This document shows positions 30,943-40,864 of a stretch of 51,943 bases of DNA, one piece after another. The notes below the pieces were generated by a model that was not told where the DNA came from, searched no databases, and worked only from the letters and a program-made list of their open reading frames with translations. The DNA is from a bacterium (GTDB taxonomy: Bacteria > Bacillota > Clostridia > Lachnospirales > Lachnospiraceae). Location: assembly GCA_022774325.1 (NCBI GenBank), contig JALFNN010000078.1, forward strand, positions 1-51,943, given 5' to 3'. The position numbers and the translations under genes were made by a program. Every line of letters begins with the position of its first letter. The first letter of the stretch is position 1.

Positions 30943-32208
30943 ATGACAGGTTTTGTAATGACACAGGTCAGCACGCCGATTATCGGACAGGCTGCCTGGC
31001 TGCTCGGTAAAGTTATGGATGGAATTTACCGGGTAATGAATGGAGTCTTCGGTATACAGAACATTGGTATCTGTATCATTCTTTTGACAGTCGTTATTTA
31101 CACACTGATGATTCCGCTTACGATTAAACAGCAGAAGTTTTCGAAGATGTCTGCTGCAATGAACCCTGAAATTCAGAAGATCCAGAAAAAGTATCAGGGC
31201 AAGAAAGACCAGGCTTCCATGGAGAAAATGCAGGAAGAGACACAGCTGGTCTATGAAAAATATGGAGTATCCCCTACAAGCGGATGTCTCCCGATGTTTA
31301 TCCAGTTCCCGTTCCTCTGGGCAATGTGGTATGTAATTCGTGGTATACCTGCTTATGTAAGTCAGGTAAAAGATGTCTATACTCCGTTGATTGAAGGAAT
31401 TACATCTACAAACGGATGGCAGAAAATAATGGAATCCATCGGTGAAGCAAAACCGATTCTGATGGATCCGTCAAAATACGATTATTCGAATACGAATATC
31501 CTGATTGATGTTTTATACAAATTCCAGTCTTCCACATGGGAAACTTTGAAAGAAGGATTCCCGGCTCTGCAGTCAACAATTGAATCTACAATGGCACAAC
31601 TCGAAAAGATGAACAACTTTTTGGGACTGAACATTGCAGAAGCTCCTTTGAACCTGATTAAAGACGGATTTTCAGCCGGAGCATTCGGAATTGTGATCGC
31701 AGCACTTATGATTCCGATTCTTGCTGGTTTGACCCAGTATCTGAGTGTGAAGATGGTACCTCAGAACAATGGCAATACTGATCAGGAGAACCAGGTTGCC
31801 GCAACCATGAAGACCATGAACATCACGATGCCTCTGCTTTCTGTATTTATGTGTTTCACGATGCCGACCGGTCTTGGTCTTTACTGGATCACCAGTGCGG
31901 TAGTACGTATGGTTCAGCAGTTCTTTATCAATAAACATCTGAGCAAAATGCCGATGGATGAACTGATCGAACAGAATATGGAAAAAGCGGCTAAAAAACG
32001 TGAGAATAAGAAGAAAGTTGAATCACAGTATGTGAATGAAATGGCACAGAAAAAGGGACGCAAGATTGAAAAGAGCAGAAGTGCCGAAGAAGAGAAGGCT
32101 TTGGAAGCAAAACTTGAAAATGCAAGAAAACTGAATGAAAATGCGAAAGAGGGAAGTCTTGCATCAAAAGCAAATATGGTCAAGAAGTTCAATGAAAGCA
32201 ATAAATAG
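30943..32208 (+). CDS. yidC: membrane protein insertase YidC/OxaA
   Basis: 421-aa insertase. A first span region (about 10-35) is followed by the YidC core with GICIILLTVVIYTLMIPLTIKQQ, a coiled hairpin rich in Lys/Gln (KIQKKYQG), and further spans near FPFLWAMWYVI, FGIVIAALMIPILAG and MPTGLGLYWITSAV. The C-terminal tail is long, basic and Ala/Lys/Glu-rich (about 345-421), as in forms that bind ribosomes. No lipobox is visible. GGAGG precedes the ATG. Confidence 0.95.
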   Translation: MTGFVMTQVSTPIIGQAAWLLGKVMDGIYRVMNGVFGIQNIGICIILLTVVIYTLMIPLTIKQQKFSKMSAAMNPEIQKIQKKYQGKKDQASMEKMQEETQLVYEKYGVSPTSGCLPMFIQFPFLWAMWYVIRGIPAYVSQVKDVYTPLIEGITSTNGWQKIMESIGEAKPILMDPSKYDYSNTNILIDVLYKFQSSTWETLKEGFPALQSTIESTMAQLEKMNNFLGLNIAEAPLNLIKDGFSAGAFGIVIAALMIPILAGLTQYLSVKMVPQNNGNTDQENQVAATMKTMNITMPLLSVFMCFTMPTGLGLYWITSAVVRMVQQFFINKHLSKMPMDELIEQNMEKAAKKRENKKKVESQYVNEMAQKKGRKIEKSRSAEEEKALEAKLENARKLNENAKEGSLASKANMVKKFNESNK

Positions 32209-32220
32209 GGGGTAATGATG

Positions 32221-33180
32221 ATGAAAGAAATTACAGTTTCGGCAAAAACATTAGATGATGCAATCACAGAAGCTTCCATTCAGCTGGGGGTTTCAAGTGA
32301 CCAGATGGAATATGATGTCATCGAAAAAGGAAGTACAGGATTTTTCGGAATCGGAAGCAAACAGGCAGTCATCAAAGCCCGACTTAAAAAAGAAAAAGCA
32401 GAGCAGGAAGAGACCATTTCTGTATCAGAAATTTTTGAATCTAAGCCGGAAGTAAAAGAAGAACAGAAATCTGAAGTTAAGAATGAAGTTAAAAATGAGA
32501 TAAAGAATGACTTCAAGAAAGAAAACCGTAAAGATTTCAAAAAAGATCCCAAGAAAGAGAATAATAAGGATTACAAAAAAGAATATAAAAAAGATTCAAA
32601 AAAAGAGTACAAGAAAGATTTTAAGAAAGAGTATAAGAAAGAAACAGCAGCTCCTGTTCAGGAAGAGAAGAAAGAAGTATCGCAGCCGGAGCGCAAAGAA
32701 ATCGAAGTTGCAGTGGTTACAGAAGAAACCAAAAAGATCTGTGAAGATTTCCTGCGTGATGTATTAAAGGCAATGGGAATGGGTGAAGTAGAATTTACTT
32801 CGGTAGTAGATGAAGACGGAGCACTTGCCATTGAAATGAAGGGTGACGATATGGGAATCCTGATCGGAAAACGCGGTCAGACACTGGATTCTCTTCAGTA
32901 TCTTACAAATCGTGTTGCGAATAAGTCACAGGAAGGTTATGTAAGAGTAAAACTTGATACCGAAGACTACAGAAGAAGAAGAAAACAGACACTTGAAAAT
33001 TTGGCAAAGAATATCGCATATAAGGTAAAACGTACCAGAAAGCCGGTATCTCTGGAGCCGATGAATCCATATGAAAGAAGAATCATTCATTCTGCACTTC
33101 AGAATGACGACAGAGTGTCAACACACAGCGAAGGAGAAGAGCCATACAGAAGAGTTGTGGTAACTCCAAACAGGCGATAA
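32221..33180 (+). CDS. jag: RNA-binding protein Jag/KhpB (Jag_N-KH-R3H)
   Basis: 319-aa protein: Jag_N domain (1-50, MKEITVSAKTLDDAITEA), then an extreme Lys/Glu/Asp linker (about 75-150) with repeats of the form KKEYKKD, a KH domain with LIGKRGQTLDSLQYL, and a C-terminal R3H domain. It binds RNA and is linked to cell elongation and division in other Firmicutes. Three ATG codons are stacked at the start; the third (32221) is best spaced from AGGGGG. It is the last gene of the rpmH operon. Confidence 0.93.
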   Translation: MKEITVSAKTLDDAITEASIQLGVSSDQMEYDVIEKGSTGFFGIGSKQAVIKARLKKEKAEQEETISVSEIFESKPEVKEEQKSEVKNEVKNEIKNDFKKENRKDFKKDPKKENNKDYKKEYKKDSKKEYKKDFKKEYKKETAAPVQEEKKEVSQPERKEIEVAVVTEETKKICEDFLRDVLKAMGMGEVEFTSVVDEDGALAIEMKGDDMGILIGKRGQTLDSLQYLTNRVANKSQEGYVRVKLDTEDYRRRRKQTLENLAKNIAYKVKRTRKPVSLEPMNPYERRIIHSALQNDDRVSTHSEGEEPYRRVVVTPNRR

Positions 33181-33186
33181 TCAATG

Positions 33187-33222
33187 AGAGCCGTTTTCTG
33201 GAAAAGGAAACGGCTCTTTTTA
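33187..33222 (+). terminator. intrinsic terminator of the rpmH operon
   Basis: AGAGCCGTTTTC (33187-33198) pairs with GAAACGGCTCT (33207-33217), followed by TTTTT. Confidence 0.92.
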
Positions 33223-33254
33223 AATATTTTATTCAACCAAGAGTTATGCGAAGC

Positions 33255-33283
33255 TTGCGATTTGGCGCAAGATATCTTACAAT
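33255..33283 (+). promoter_or_regulatory. promoter of mnmE
   Basis: TTGCGA (33255-33260), 17 bp, TACAAT (33278-33283). It lies 30 bp before the mnmE start codon, just after the jag terminator. Confidence 0.65.
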
Positions 33284-33312
33284 GTTCTAATAGGGAAAAT
33301 GGAGGGTCAGTT

Positions 33313-34692
33313 ATGGGATTTCGAACAGATACGATTGCTGCGATTTCAACCGCGATGACAAATTCCGGAATTGGAATCGTAAGAATCAGTGGTGAAGATG
33401 CATTTGATGTGATAGATAAGATTTATAAAGGAAAGAAAGATAAAATCCTGTCCGAACAGAAAAGTCATACGATTCATTATGGATACATTATGGATGGAGA
33501 TGATACAATTGATGAGGTGCTGGTACTTCTGATGAGAGGACCACATAGCTATACAGGAGAAGATACGGTAGAAATTGATTGTCATGGCGGTGTATTTGTT
33601 ACGAAAAAGATATTGGAAACGGTGATTAAATACGGCGCACGCCCTGCAGAACCCGGTGAATTTTCAAAGAGAGCATTCTTGAACGGAAGAATGGATCTGT
33701 CTCAGGCCGAAGCAGTGATTGACATTATCAATTCCAAGAATGAATACGCATTGAAAAGTTCTGTCAACCAGTTAAAAGGTTCGGTTCATAAGAAAATAAA
33801 AGAGATAAGAGAAGAAATTCTATATCATACTGCATTCATTGAAACTGCCCTGGACGATCCTGAGCATATCAGCGTAGATGGGTATGGGGATAAATTAAGA
33901 GGTGTTGTGGATAAGCTGATGGCAGAGATTAAGAAGCTGCTTGACACTGTGGATAATGGGAGAATAATCCGAGAGGGAATAAAGACGGTAATAGTAGGAA
34001 AGCCCAATGCAGGAAAATCTTCTCTGTTAAATACTCTGCTTGGTGAAGAAAGAGCTATCGTAACAGACATAGCCGGTACGACCCGGGATGTACTGGAAGA
34101 GAATATACAGCTCCAGGGCGTATCTTTAAATATTATGGATACTGCAGGGATACGGCATACGGAAGATATTGTAGAAAAAATCGGTGTGGATAAGGCACGT
34201 GCAAATGCAGAAGAAGCGGATTTGATTATTTATGTTGTGGATTCTTCGATTCCGTTAGATGAAAATGATTTTGAAATTATCAACATGATTCGGGAAAAAC
34301 GTGCTATTATATTGCTGAATAAGACGGACTTATCCACAGTTGTTGATAAAGATGAGTTGAAAAAGTGGATAACTAAGCCGATGATTGAAATATCTGCAAA
34401 AGAAGAGACTGGAATTCATGAGTTGGAATCCACATTGAAAGAAATGTTTTATCACGGAGAGTTATCTTTTAATGATGAAATTTATATTACCAATGCCAGA
34501 CATAAAGCAGCTTTAAATGATGCTTATCAGAGTCTGGGGAAAGTAATGGACAGCATAGAGAATCAAATGCCGGAGGATTTTTTTACCATTGATCTTATGG
34601 ATGCATATGAATCTTTGGGAAGCATTACCGGTGAAACGATAGGAGAAGATTTGGTAAATGAAATATTCAGCAAATTCTGTATGGGAAAATAA
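33313..34692 (+). CDS. mnmE: tRNA modification GTPase MnmE
   Basis: 459-aa GTPase that, with MnmG, adds the aminomethyl-type group to wobble uridine in tRNA. Motifs: GKPNAGKSS (229-237, G1), DTAGIR (G3), NKTDL (G4), and the C-terminal FCMGK, which supplies the conserved catalytic cysteine. The ATG at 33313 has GGAGGG 6-7 nt upstream. Its end overlaps the mnmG start by 35 bp. Confidence 0.97.
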   Translation: MGFRTDTIAAISTAMTNSGIGIVRISGEDAFDVIDKIYKGKKDKILSEQKSHTIHYGYIMDGDDTIDEVLVLLMRGPHSYTGEDTVEIDCHGGVFVTKKILETVIKYGARPAEPGEFSKRAFLNGRMDLSQAEAVIDIINSKNEYALKSSVNQLKGSVHKKIKEIREEILYHTAFIETALDDPEHISVDGYGDKLRGVVDKLMAEIKKLLDTVDNGRIIREGIKTVIVGKPNAGKSSLLNTLLGEERAIVTDIAGTTRDVLEENIQLQGVSLNIMDTAGIRHTEDIVEKIGVDKARANAEEADLIIYVVDSSIPLDENDFEIINMIREKRAIILLNKTDLSTVVDKDELKKWITKPMIEISAKEETGIHELESTLKEMFYHGELSFNDEIYITNARHKAALNDAYQSLGKVMDSIENQMPEDFFTIDLMDAYESLGSITGETIGEDLVNEIFSKFCMGK

Positions 34693-36550
34693 AGATCAAT
34701 ATGATGTTGTTGTAGTCGGTGCAGGACATGCAGGATGTGAGGCCGCTCTGGCATCAGCGAGACTTGGACTTCGGACGATTGTATTTACGGTCAGCGTGGA
34801 AAGCATTGCCATGATGCCTTGTAACCCGAATATAGGAGGAACCTCAAAGGGACATCTTGTACGTGAGCTCGATGCACTCGGCGGTGAGATGGGAAAAACG
34901 ATCGACAAGACATTTATACAGTCGAAAATGTTAAATAAATCCAAGGGACCGGCTGTTCATTCCCTTCGTGCACAGGCTGATAAGAAGAATTACAGCAACA
35001 CGATGAGAAGAACTTTGGAAAATCAGGAAAACCTGGAAGTAAAACAAGGCGAAGTGGTAAATATTCTTGTGGAAAACGGTCAGGTTACCGGAATACAGAC
35101 GTATTCCGGTGCAATTTACCATTGTAAAGCGGTTGTATTGTGTACCGGAACGTATCTGAAAGCAAGATGTATTTACGGTGATGTAAGCATGCATACCGGT
35201 CCGAATGGGCTTCAGGCAGCAAATTATCTGACAGATTGTCTGAAAGATCTAGGAATAGAAATGTATCGGTTCAAAACAGGTACTCCTGCCAGAATCGATA
35301 AAAGAAGTATTGATTTCAGTAAAATGGAAGAGCAGTTTGGTGATGAAAGAGTTGTTCCTTTTTCTTTTACAACAAATCCGGAGGATGTGCAGATTGACCA
35401 GGTATCCTGCTGGCTCACTTACACAAATGAGAAGACACACGAGATTATTCGTGAAAATTTGGATCGGTCACCACTATATTCTGGAATGATAGAAGGAACA
35501 GGACCAAGATATTGTCCTTCTATTGAAGATAAAGTTGTCAAATTTGCCGATAAGAGCCGTCATCAGGTTTTCATTGAACCAGAAGGATTAGACACCAATG
35601 AAATGTATGTCGGAGGAATGTCAAGTTCTCTTCCTGAAGATGTACAGTATGCTATGTATCGGAGTGTGCCGGGACTTGAAAATGTCAAAATTGTTCGAAA
35701 TGCATATGCAATTGAGTATGATTGCATAGATGCCAGACAATTATACCCGACGTTGGAGTTTAAAAAGATACGAGGATTATTCAGCGGAGGACAGTTTAAC
35801 GGAAGTTCCGGGTATGAAGAGGCTGCTGCGCAGGGGTTGATTGCAGGTATAAATGCTGCGAGAGAGGTTCTGGGAAAAGAACAGATCACCATTGATCGTT
35901 CTCAGGCATATATTGGTGTACTAATTGATGATCTTGTGACGAAAGAGAGCCATGAACCTTATCGTATGATGACATCCAGGGCAGAATACAGACTTTTGTT
36001 AAGACAGGATAACGCTGATCAGAGATTAACCAAAATAGGACACGAAATAGGGTTGATATCTGACGAGAGATATCAGAAGTTTGTGGAAAAAGAGAAAATT
36101 ATTTCAGAAGAAATTGAGAGACTGAAGCATGTAAATGTGGGAACATCTGAAAAAGTACAGGACCTTCTTGAAAAGTATGGAAGTACACCGCTTACATCCG
36201 GATCAACACTTGCTGAATTGATAAGAAGACCGGAACTGAATTATCAGTTGCTTGAACCGATTGATGAGCAAAGACCGGAAAAATTCAGTCAGGAAATCAT
36301 CGATCAGATTGATATTAATATCAAATACGAAGGATATATAAGCCGACAGATGAAGCAGGTAGAACAGTTCAAAAAACTTGAAACAAGAAAAATTCCGGAT
36401 GATATCGATTATGATGCTGTGCCCAGTTTAAGAATTGAAGCTGTACAAAAGCTGAAACAGTATAAGCCGGTTTCGATTGGACAGGCTTCCAGAATTTCCG
36501 GCGTTTCTCCGGCAGATATATCGGTTCTTCTTGTATATCTGGGACATTAG
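34658..36550 (+). CDS. mnmG: tRNA uridine-5-carboxymethylaminomethyl modification enzyme MnmG
   Basis: 630-aa FAD enzyme, partner of MnmE. The dinucleotide-binding motif is [17 protein letters not shown] near residue 21; [18 protein letters not shown] and the C-terminal [17 protein letters not shown] follow. Length is normal. The only good start in frame is the ATG at 34658, which lies inside mnmE, so translation is probably coupled. Confidence 0.97.
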   Translation: MKYSANSVWENKDQYDVVVVGAGHAGCEAALASARLGLRTIVFTVSVESIAMMPCNPNIGGTSKGHLVRELDALGGEMGKTIDKTFIQSKMLNKSKGPAVHSLRAQADKKNYSNTMRRTLENQENLEVKQGEVVNILVENGQVTGIQTYSGAIYHCKAVVLCTGTYLKARCIYGDVSMHTGPNGLQAANYLTDCLKDLGIEMYRFKTGTPARIDKRSIDFSKMEEQFGDERVVPFSFTTNPEDVQIDQVSCWLTYTNEKTHEIIRENLDRSPLYSGMIEGTGPRYCPSIEDKVVKFADKSRHQVFIEPEGLDTNEMYVGGMSSSLPEDVQYAMYRSVPGLENVKIVRNAYAIEYDCIDARQLYPTLEFKKIRGLFSGGQFNGSSGYEEAAAQGLIAGINAAREVLGKEQITIDRSQAYIGVLIDDLVTKESHEPYRMMTSRAEYRLLLRQDNADQRLTKIGHEIGLISDERYQKFVEKEKIISEEIERLKHVNVGTSEKVQDLLEKYGSTPLTSGSTLAELIRRPELNYQLLEPIDEQRPEKFSQEIIDQIDINIKYEGYISRQMKQVEQFKKLETRKIPDDIDYDAVPSLRIEAVQKLKQYKPVSIGQASRISGVSPADISVLLVYLGH

Positions 36551-36573
36551 AATAAAACATAAAAGAGGCGGTT

Positions 36574-37287
36574 ATGAGTAAAATATTTGAACAAAAATTA
36601 AATGAAATGGGAATACAATTGAGCGAGAGACAATATCAGCAATTTAATAATTATTTTGAATTACTGATCGAGTGGAACAAAGTCATGAATCTGACTGGAA
36701 TCACTGAGTATGAAGAAGTGAATGAAAAGCATTTTGTAGATAGTCTCTCTATCGTGAAAGCAGTTGATATAGGAAGTATTGAAACCGTAATGGATGTAGG
36801 AACCGGAGCTGGCTTTCCCGGCATTCCTTTAAAGATTGCTTTCCCACATTTGAAAGTAACACTTTTGGATTCATTGAATAAAAGAATTAAATTTCTGGAT
36901 ACAGTTATATCGGAATTAAAATTAGAAGATATCCACACAATTCATGGACGTGCAGAAGATTATGCACGAAAAGAAGAGTATAGAGAAAATTTTGATCTGG
37001 TTGTTTCCAGAGCAGTAGCAAATTTATCCACATTATCAGAGTATTGTCTTCCATATGTCAAGACAGGTGGATTATTTATTCCATATAAATCCGGCGAAAT
37101 TGAGGAAGAAGTAAAGAATGCAGAAACTGCATTGAAGATTCTGGGCGGAAAGAAAAGAAAAACCGTAAAATTTCAGCTTCCCGGAAGCGATATAGGAAGA
37201 ACGCTTCTGGTTGTTGAAAAAATAAAATCTACCGGAAAAAAATTTCCGAGAAAAGCAGGTCTACCTGCAAAAGAACCATTGAAGTAA
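36574..37287 (+). CDS. rsmG: 16S rRNA (guanine527-N7)-methyltransferase RsmG
   Basis: 237-aa SAM-dependent methyltransferase. The SAM-binding motif is DVGTGAGFPGIPLKIAFP, and NLTGI near residue 33 and VSRAVANLSTLSEYCLP are family-typical. It methylates G527 of 16S rRNA; loss gives low-level streptomycin resistance in other bacteria. It follows mnmG by 23 bp and ends this operon. Confidence 0.96.
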   Translation: MSKIFEQKLNEMGIQLSERQYQQFNNYFELLIEWNKVMNLTGITEYEEVNEKHFVDSLSIVKAVDIGSIETVMDVGTGAGFPGIPLKIAFPHLKVTLLDSLNKRIKFLDTVISELKLEDIHTIHGRAEDYARKEEYRENFDLVVSRAVANLSTLSEYCLPYVKTGGLFIPYKSGEIEEEVKNAETALKILGGKKRKTVKFQLPGSDIGRTLLVVEKIKSTGKKFPRKAGLPAKEPLK

Positions 37288-37290
37288 TAG

Positions 37291-37341
37291 AAAACCCGTG
37301 TATATTGCGCAATATATGAAGATGCAGTATACACGGGTTTT
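37291..37341. terminator. bidirectional terminator between rsmG and the hydrolase
   Basis: AAAACCCGTGTATA (37291-37304) and TATACACGGGTTTT (37328-37341) form a perfect 14-bp stem with A-run and T-run flanks, serving both convergent genes. Confidence 0.9.
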
Positions 37342-37349
37342 CTTTTGGA

Positions 37350-38297
37350 TTATATGAGAAAAATGTTAATTTGCTCCATGAATGCTTCCGGTTTTTCAAG
37401 CTGTGGAAGGAACTTTGTTTCCGGAATGGAAATGGTTTCAATAGCAGGAACATATTTTTGATATTGTTCTGCAGTTTCTATTTGTTCCGGATTGCCCTCG
37501 CCTGTTATGATATACATACTATTTGTAATATTCTTGATGCAGTGAAGAATATTCGCATTTGTATATCTCCCTTTTATACTGGCAAAAAGATATTTAGAAT
37601 GACTGCTGTCTAAATGGGCAGATTCATAATAAGCTTTCACAGACATATTGTTTATTTCTTCTATATTATAATAATAATCTGTCTGAAAGATTTCTTCAAT
37701 ATATTTTTCAGATTGAAGAATATTATATAATAGCGTTCCTAATATAGGAATCTGAATCAACCATTTCAAAAATACGGTTCTCTTTGTCGGTGATTTTGCT
37801 AAATCTGACAGAGAAGTAGGATTTACCATAATAATTCGGTTGATCATTTCTTCGCTTGTATTACATGCCATAACGGCAATAGACGACGAAGATCCGGTTG
37901 CAATCACATCTGTCTTTTCGTTAATTACATGTTTTACAAAATCATTTAGCATCTGAACATACAAATAATTTGTATAAGTAATATTCGGCTTATCTGAACG
38001 TCCACATCCAAGTAAATCAATTGTGTAAACCGTATGATTTTCAGCCAGCTTTCCGACACAGCGTTTCCATTCATATCCGGAACTGTGTGCATTCAAATCA
38101 TGAATAAGAAGGAGTGGTGAACCTGTTCCTTGTTTCTTATAATATATTTTTCCAAAACGCCATTCATAAAAATTACCTTCCGCGTTGTTAAGAAGATTAT
38201 CAATTGTAGCAATATAATATGTAATTCTATTGATTAAATGCATTGTAAGAGTGACCAATGTAGTAAGAATGGCAATGATGCTTATTTTTTTCTTCAA
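37350..38297 (-). CDS. alpha/beta hydrolase, membrane-anchored
   Basis: 315-aa protein with an N-terminal membrane segment (about 5-30) and an alpha/beta hydrolase fold: oxyanion region LLIHDLNAHSSG, LLGCGRSDKP, and a nucleophile elbow ATGSSSS in place of the usual GxSxG, so Ser in GSSSS is the likely nucleophile. A late Asp/His pair is less clear; the usual C-terminal His region reads FLPQLEKPEAF, with no obvious catalytic His, which leaves activity uncertain. It runs against its neighbours between rsmG and parA. Confidence 0.78.
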   Translation of the reverse strand: MKKKISIIAILTTLVTLTMHLINRITYYIATIDNLLNNAEGNFYEWRFGKIYYKKQGTGSPLLLIHDLNAHSSGYEWKRCVGKLAENHTVYTIDLLGCGRSDKPNITYTNYLYVQMLNDFVKHVINEKTDVIATGSSSSIAVMACNTSEEMINRIIMVNPTSLSDLAKSPTKRTVFLKWLIQIPILGTLLYNILQSEKYIEEIFQTDYYYNIEEINNMSVKAYYESAHLDSSHSKYLFASIKGRYTNANILHCIKNITNSMYIITGEGNPEQIETAEQYQKYVPAIETISIPETKFLPQLEKPEAFMEQINIFLI

Positions 38298-38385
38298 TGT
38301 ATTATCATTCCTTTCTGCTTTTAAATTGAATATATTATATCATATTTTGGTTAGTGTTGGAAGTGTTTATCATTGATATTCAGTA

Positions 38386-38401
38386 TGTTTCACGTGAAAC
38401 A
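38386..38401. promoter_or_regulatory. parS site 1
   Basis: Exact 16-bp TGTTTCACGTGAAACA, the consensus ParB (Spo0J) binding palindrome, about 200 bp upstream of parA. Confidence 0.96.
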
Positions 38402-38427
38402 TTTTACATATAAATAATCGGTGGTTC

Positions 38428-38467
38428 TAAATAGACAAATGTTTCACGTGAAACATTTGTCTATTTA
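38428..38467. promoter_or_regulatory. parS site 2 inside a perfect 40-bp palindrome
   Basis: The exact 16-bp parS (38440-38455) is extended on both sides by TAAATAGACAAA and its complement TTTGTCTATTTA, giving a 40-bp perfect palindrome centred at 38447/38448. The flanks of sites 1 and 3 lack this extension. Confidence 0.95.
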
Positions 38468-38485
38468 TGAATTATGCTAAAATCA

Positions 38486-38501
38486 TGTTTCACGTGAAAC
38501 A
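38486..38501. promoter_or_regulatory. parS site 3
   Basis: Exact TGTTTCACGTGAAACA, 84 bp upstream of the parA start. With sites 1 and 2 it makes three parS copies within 116 bp. Confidence 0.96.
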
Positions 38502-38584
38502 TTTGGTAGATTTACGAGAAAAATGGTGATACAATATGATTGTAACAAATTATATAATTTGTTATGGAAAGGGGTATTATTTTA

Positions 38585-39355
38585 ATGGGAAGAATAATTG
38601 CAGTTGCAAATCAGAAGGGTGGAGTAGGAAAAACCACAACAGCTATTAATCTTTCTTCTTGTCTTGCTGCTAAAGGACAAAAAGTTCTTGCGGTTGATAT
38701 GGATCCACAAGGTAATATGACCAGCGGACTTAGTGTTGATAAGGACGAAGTTGAGTATACTGTATATGATTTAATTATTGGAGAAGCAGATATTGAACAG
38801 GTACTCCAAAAAAATGTTTTTGACAATTTAGATGTGCTTCCAACAAATATTGATTTATCCGGTGCTGAAATAGAACTGATTGATGCCGAAAATAAAGAGT
38901 ATATTCTTCGAGATGAAATATTTAAGATAAAAGATAATTATGATTTTATTATTATAGACTGTCCACCGTCACTTAGTATGCTGACAATCAATGCTATGAC
39001 GACTGCGGATACGGTTCTTGTACCAATACAGTGCGAATATTATGCACTTGAAGGTTTAAGTCAGTTGATGAAAACAATTGAGTTGGTAAAATCACGTCTG
39101 AATGAACGCTTGGAAATGGAAGGCGTAGTATTTACTATGTACGATGCCAGAACAAATCTATCGCTTCAGGTGGTAGAGAATGTTAAAGATAATCTGAATC
39201 AGACGATTTATAAAACTATTATACCGAGAAATATTCGTTTGGCAGAGGCTCCCAGTCATGGATTACCTATCAATTTTTATGATCTAAAATCGACGGGTGC
39301 TGAGAGCTATATGTTATTAGCAGACGAAGTGATTCATAAAGGAGAAGATGAATAA
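38585..39355 (+). CDS. parA: chromosome partitioning ATPase ParA (Soj)
   Basis: 256-aa ParA ATPase with the deviant Walker A KGGVGKTT (11-18), MDPQGN, and DCPPS motifs. It works with ParB-parS in origin segregation and, in other Firmicutes, influences DnaA. The ATG at 38585 has AAGGGG about 10 nt upstream; an ATG seven codons earlier precedes that site. The stop overlaps the parB start by one base. Confidence 0.96.
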   Translation: MGRIIAVANQKGGVGKTTTAINLSSCLAAKGQKVLAVDMDPQGNMTSGLSVDKDEVEYTVYDLIIGEADIEQVLQKNVFDNLDVLPTNIDLSGAEIELIDAENKEYILRDEIFKIKDNYDFIIIDCPPSLSMLTINAMTTADTVLVPIQCEYYALEGLSQLMKTIELVKSRLNERLEMEGVVFTMYDARTNLSLQVVENVKDNLNQTIYKTIIPRNIRLAEAPSHGLPINFYDLKSTGAESYMLLADEVIHKGEDE

Positions 39356-40263
39356 TGGCGGTGAAAAGAAGTGGACTTGGAAAAGGCCTTGACAGTCTGA
39401 TTCCCGATAATAAATCATCTAAAATGGTAAAAAAAACGGTAGAAGCGCCGAAAACACCTGAAAATGTCTCGGGACAGATAATGATGAAAATTAATGAGGT
39501 TGAACCAAATCGTGAACAGCCCAGAAAAAATTTCGAAGAAGATGCATTACTAGAATTAGCAGATTCAATAAAACAATTTGGTGTATTACAACCTTTAATT
39601 GTACAAAAGAAAAAAGATTACTATGAGATCATAGCCGGTGAACGCAGATGGAGAGCAGCAAAACTGGCAGGAGTAAAAGAAATTCCTGTAATTATTAAAG
39701 AATATACGGATCAGGAAATTGTGGAAATCTCACTAATTGAAAATATTCAGCGGGAAAATCTAAATCCAATTGAAGAAGCAATGGCTTTTAAAAAGCTTTT
39801 GACAGAATTTCATTTGAAACAGGATGAAGTGGCTGAACGTGTATCAAAGAGCAGAACTGCTGTGACGAATTCCATGCGTCTGTTGAAATTAAGTGATAAA
39901 GTTCAGCAGATGATCGTAGATGATATGATTTCTACAGGACATGCCCGTGCACTTTTGGCAATTGATGATCCGGAGCAACAATATATACTTGCGAATAAGA
40001 TTTTTGATGAAAAACTAAGCGTTCGAGAGACGGAAAAGCTGGTTAAGGATATCAAAAATCCTAAAAAGGAAAAACCTAAAAAAGAAATCCAGAATTCATT
40101 TGTATATGAGAATCTGGAAGAAAGAATGAAAAGTGTCATTGGCACGAAGGTTCATGTAAATCATAAACCAAATGGAAAAGGTAAAATTGAAATAGAATAT
40201 TATTCAGATTCAGAATTAGAACGTATATTCGAACTTCTGATGTCGATACGCGAAGGAGAATAA
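39355..40263 (+). CDS. parB: chromosome partitioning protein ParB (Spo0J)
   Basis: 302-aa CTP-dependent clamp that loads at parS. An N-terminal ParA-contact segment (KRSGLGKGLDSLIP) is followed by the CTP-binding motifs GERRWRAAK and ENIQRENLNPIEEA, the HTH region (EVAERVSKSRTAVTNSMRLL), and a C-terminal dimerisation domain. Three consensus parS sites lie just upstream of the parAB pair. Confidence 0.96.
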   Translation: MAVKRSGLGKGLDSLIPDNKSSKMVKKTVEAPKTPENVSGQIMMKINEVEPNREQPRKNFEEDALLELADSIKQFGVLQPLIVQKKKDYYEIIAGERRWRAAKLAGVKEIPVIIKEYTDQEIVEISLIENIQRENLNPIEEAMAFKKLLTEFHLKQDEVAERVSKSRTAVTNSMRLLKLSDKVQQMIVDDMISTGHARALLAIDDPEQQYILANKIFDEKLSVRETEKLVKDIKNPKKEKPKKEIQNSFVYENLEERMKSVIGTKVHVNHKPNGKGKIEIEYYSDSELERIFELLMSIREGE

Positions 40264-40265
40264 GA

Positions 40266-40802
40266 ATGGAAAGTAAGATTTTAGCTGCCATAGGTATTGA
40301 TCCGGCGTTTATATTTATTTTTCTACTCGTATTGATTGTGATTCTATTTTTTATGGTTGTCAATGTAAATATGAAATATAAACGTCTGAAAAGCAGTTAT
40401 TCCTCATTTATGCGAGGACGCGACGGAAAAAATCTGGAACAGAGTATCCTTGAAAAATTCGATGAACTGGATGAAATCACAGAAATTGCAAAAAAGAACC
40501 GGACAGATATCAAAGAATTATTCCGTGAAATGCAGAACAATTACCAGAAAGTAGGCATTGTAAAATATGATGCTTTCAATGAAATGGGAGGAAAACTCAG
40601 CTTTGCATTGACTCTTCTCGATGGAAATAACAGTGGCTGGGTCATCAATGCAATGCACAGCAGAGAAGGATGCTACACTTATATAAAAGAAATTGTCCGC
40701 GGCGAAAGTTACATTGAACTTGCAGAGGAAGAAGCTGAATCCTTAGAACAGGCTATTTATCAGGAAGTATATGATCCGGATGTGCAGTCTGTGATGAAAT
40801 AA
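40266..40802 (+). CDS. DUF4446 family membrane-anchored protein
   Basis: 178-aa protein with one N-terminal membrane span (about 12-36), a coiled region (about 45-90) and a C-terminal globular part (VGIVKYDAFNEMGGKLSFALTLLD ... GWVINAMHSREGCYTY). This matches DUF4446, often found right after parB in Clostridia. It starts 2 bp after the parB stop, so it is co-translated and may link to segregation or the envelope; function is unknown. Confidence 0.85.
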   Translation: MESKILAAIGIDPAFIFIFLLVLIVILFFMVVNVNMKYKRLKSSYSSFMRGRDGKNLEQSILEKFDELDEITEIAKKNRTDIKELFREMQNNYQKVGIVKYDAFNEMGGKLSFALTLLDGNNSGWVINAMHSREGCYTYIKEIVRGESYIELAEEEAESLEQAIYQEVYDPDVQSVMK

Positions 40803-40864
40803 AAAAGAAAAAGATGTTTATTTTACAGAAAAAAAGGAAACTTTAAGAGAGAAGGAGAAACATT

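Noticed and set aside
40803-40864. T-box riboswitch before serS
   Set aside because: The gap is only about 60 bp and has no specifier stem or T-box sequence.
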